DNA of 64,000 nucleotides from Acidovorax radicis N35 (GTDB lineage: Bacteria; Pseudomonadota; Gammaproteobacteria; Burkholderiales; Burkholderiaceae_C). Shown here one piece after another: positions 63,153 to 64,000 of the stretch. The notes under the pieces were generated by a model that was given only the letters and a program-made list of their open reading frames with translations, did no database searches and was not told the DNA's origin. Position numbers and translations under genes: made by a program. The stretch is taken from the NCBI RefSeq assembly GCF_000204195.1, contig NZ_AFBG01000021.1:1-64000 (forward strand). The letters run 5' to 3'. Each line of letters opens with the position of its first letter. Within the stretch, counting starts at the first letter, position 1.

Positions 63153-64000
63153 ATGGCCAACACCCAGCAATCCCAACAGATGGCAAATGCGATCCGCGCA
63201 TTGGCCATGGACGCCGTTCAACAAGCCAACTCCGGCCACCCCGGCGCCCCCATGGGCATGGCCGACATGGCCGTGGCGCTGTGGAGCCGCCACCTCAAGC
63301 ACAACCCCACCAACCCCCAGTGGTTTGACCGCGACCGGTTTGTGCTCTCCAACGGCCATGGCTCCATGCTGCTGTATGCACTGCTGCACCTCACGGGTTA
63401 CGACCTGCCGATCGGCGAGCTCAAGAACTTCCGCCAGCTGCACAGCAAGACGCCAGGACACCCCGAAGTGGGCTACACCGCGGGCGTGGAAACCACCACC
63501 GGCCCGCTGGGCCAGGGCATCACCAACGCCGTGGGCTTTGCACTGGCTGAAAAGCTGCTGGCGTCGGAGTTCAACCGCGAAGGCCATGCCGTGGTGGACC
63601 ACCACACCTACGCGTTCCTGGGCGACGGCTGCCTGATGGAAGGCATCAGCCACGAAGCCGTTTCGCTGGCCGGCGCCTGGAAGCTCAACAAGCTGATCGC
63701 CCTGTACGACGACAACGGCATCAGCATCGACGGCCAGGTCGCCCCCTGGTTTGCCGACAACACCCCCCTGCGTTTTGTGGCCAGCGGCTGGAACGTGATC
63801 GGCCCCATCGACGGCCATGACGCCGACAAGGTGGCCGAGGCCATCATCGAGGCCAAGAAGCAGACCGAGCGCCCCACCCTCATCGTGTGCAAGACGCACA
63901 TCGGCAAGGGCAGCCCGAACCGCGCGAACACGGCCAAGGCCCACGGCGAGCCGCTGGGCGCCGAGGAAATCAAGCTCACCCGCGAAGCCCTGGGCTGGGC
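63153..64000 (+). CDS. tkt: Transketolase, N-terminal part (runs off the window)
   Basis: Transketolase moves two-carbon units between sugar phosphates in the pentose phosphate and Calvin pathways, using thiamine diphosphate. The first 282 residues are present. They include [20 protein letters not shown] near residue 18, [16 protein letters not shown] near residue 118 and the cofactor-binding [20 protein letters not shown] near residue 155. The 3' end lies beyond position 64000. Confidence 0.97.
   Translation, partial: MANTQQSQQMANAIRALAMDAVQQANSGHPGAPMGMADMAVALWSRHLKHNPTNPQWFDRDRFVLSNGHGSMLLYALLHLTGYDLPIGELKNFRQLHSKTPGHPEVGYTAGVETTTGPLGQGITNAVGFALAEKLLASEFNREGHAVVDHHTYAFLGDGCLMEGISHEAVSLAGAWKLNKLIALYDDNGISIDGQVAPWFADNTPLRFVASGWNVIGPIDGHDADKVAEAIIEAKKQTERPTLIVCKTHIGKGSPNRANTAKAHGEPLGAEEIKLTREALGW

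Overview
The window looks like chromosomal DNA from a high-GC betaproteobacterium of the family Comamonadaceae, most likely Acidovorax or a close relative. The 299-base 5' end of a 16S rRNA gene reads like Acidovorax to me, and the gene families, the housekeeping operons and the codon use all agree. I see no prophage, no insertion sequence with a transposase, no CRISPR array and no tRNA. Apart from one 250-base patch near 45.6 kb, base composition is even throughout.

Layout. 1-0.8 kb: start of an rRNA operon read leftward, with its leader and up to three tandem promoters. 0.8-11.1 kb: glutathione synthesis (gshB, gshA) interleaved with potassium uptake (kup, trkH, trkA), plus benE and proA. 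11.2-11.8 kb: a frameshifted dodecin gene and a small hypothetical gene. 11.9-20.3 kb: holA, an arginase on the opposite strand, lptE-leuS, exbD-exbB-dapB and bamE. 20.4-24.3 kb: fur, the hpf-ptsN-hprK operon and an MFS exporter. 24.6-29.3 kb: purine genes purC, purE-purK with sua5, and a thioredoxin-TPR chaperone gene (cnoX type). 29.4-33.8 kb: a degenerate SGNH lipoprotein, a lipase-like lipoprotein, a SemiSWEET and dacB. 33.9-38.3 kb: an EamA transporter, tsaB-rimI-UDG-like and corA. 38.4-45.6 kb: a leftward run of lipoprotein, TerB-like gene, pntA, pntB, fadD and mtnN. 45.9-51.4 kb: fba, a PmrAB/QseBC-type two-component system facing a PAP2 phosphatase, and pyk. 51.5-54.9 kb: a tightly overlapping operon speD - nucleotidyltransferase - pepP - CPBP protease. 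55-64 kb: two regulators, a kelch-repeat surface protein with an IPTL-CTERM sorting signal, a secreted multidomain GH18 chitinase, and the start of transketolase.

The most striking non-gene signal is a family of about 60-base palindromic elements, twelve of which I can place in this window. Five lie between genes, one of them supplying a stop codon. Seven lie inside reading frames without breaking them (proA, leuS, exbB, cnoX, purK, mtnN and the nucleotidyltransferase). Others are an 87-base nested palindrome upstream of corA, a GH18 domain that splits a fibronectin type III domain, an SGNH-family lipoprotein that has lost its catalytic serine and histidine, a PmrA-type direct repeat between the two-component genes and the PAP2 gene, and a shared GTAAC direct repeat upstream of both fba and pyk.

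All calls come from reading the sequence and from memory of protein families. No database search was run. Start codons were moved from the longest possible frame wherever the family alignment or spacing argued for it.
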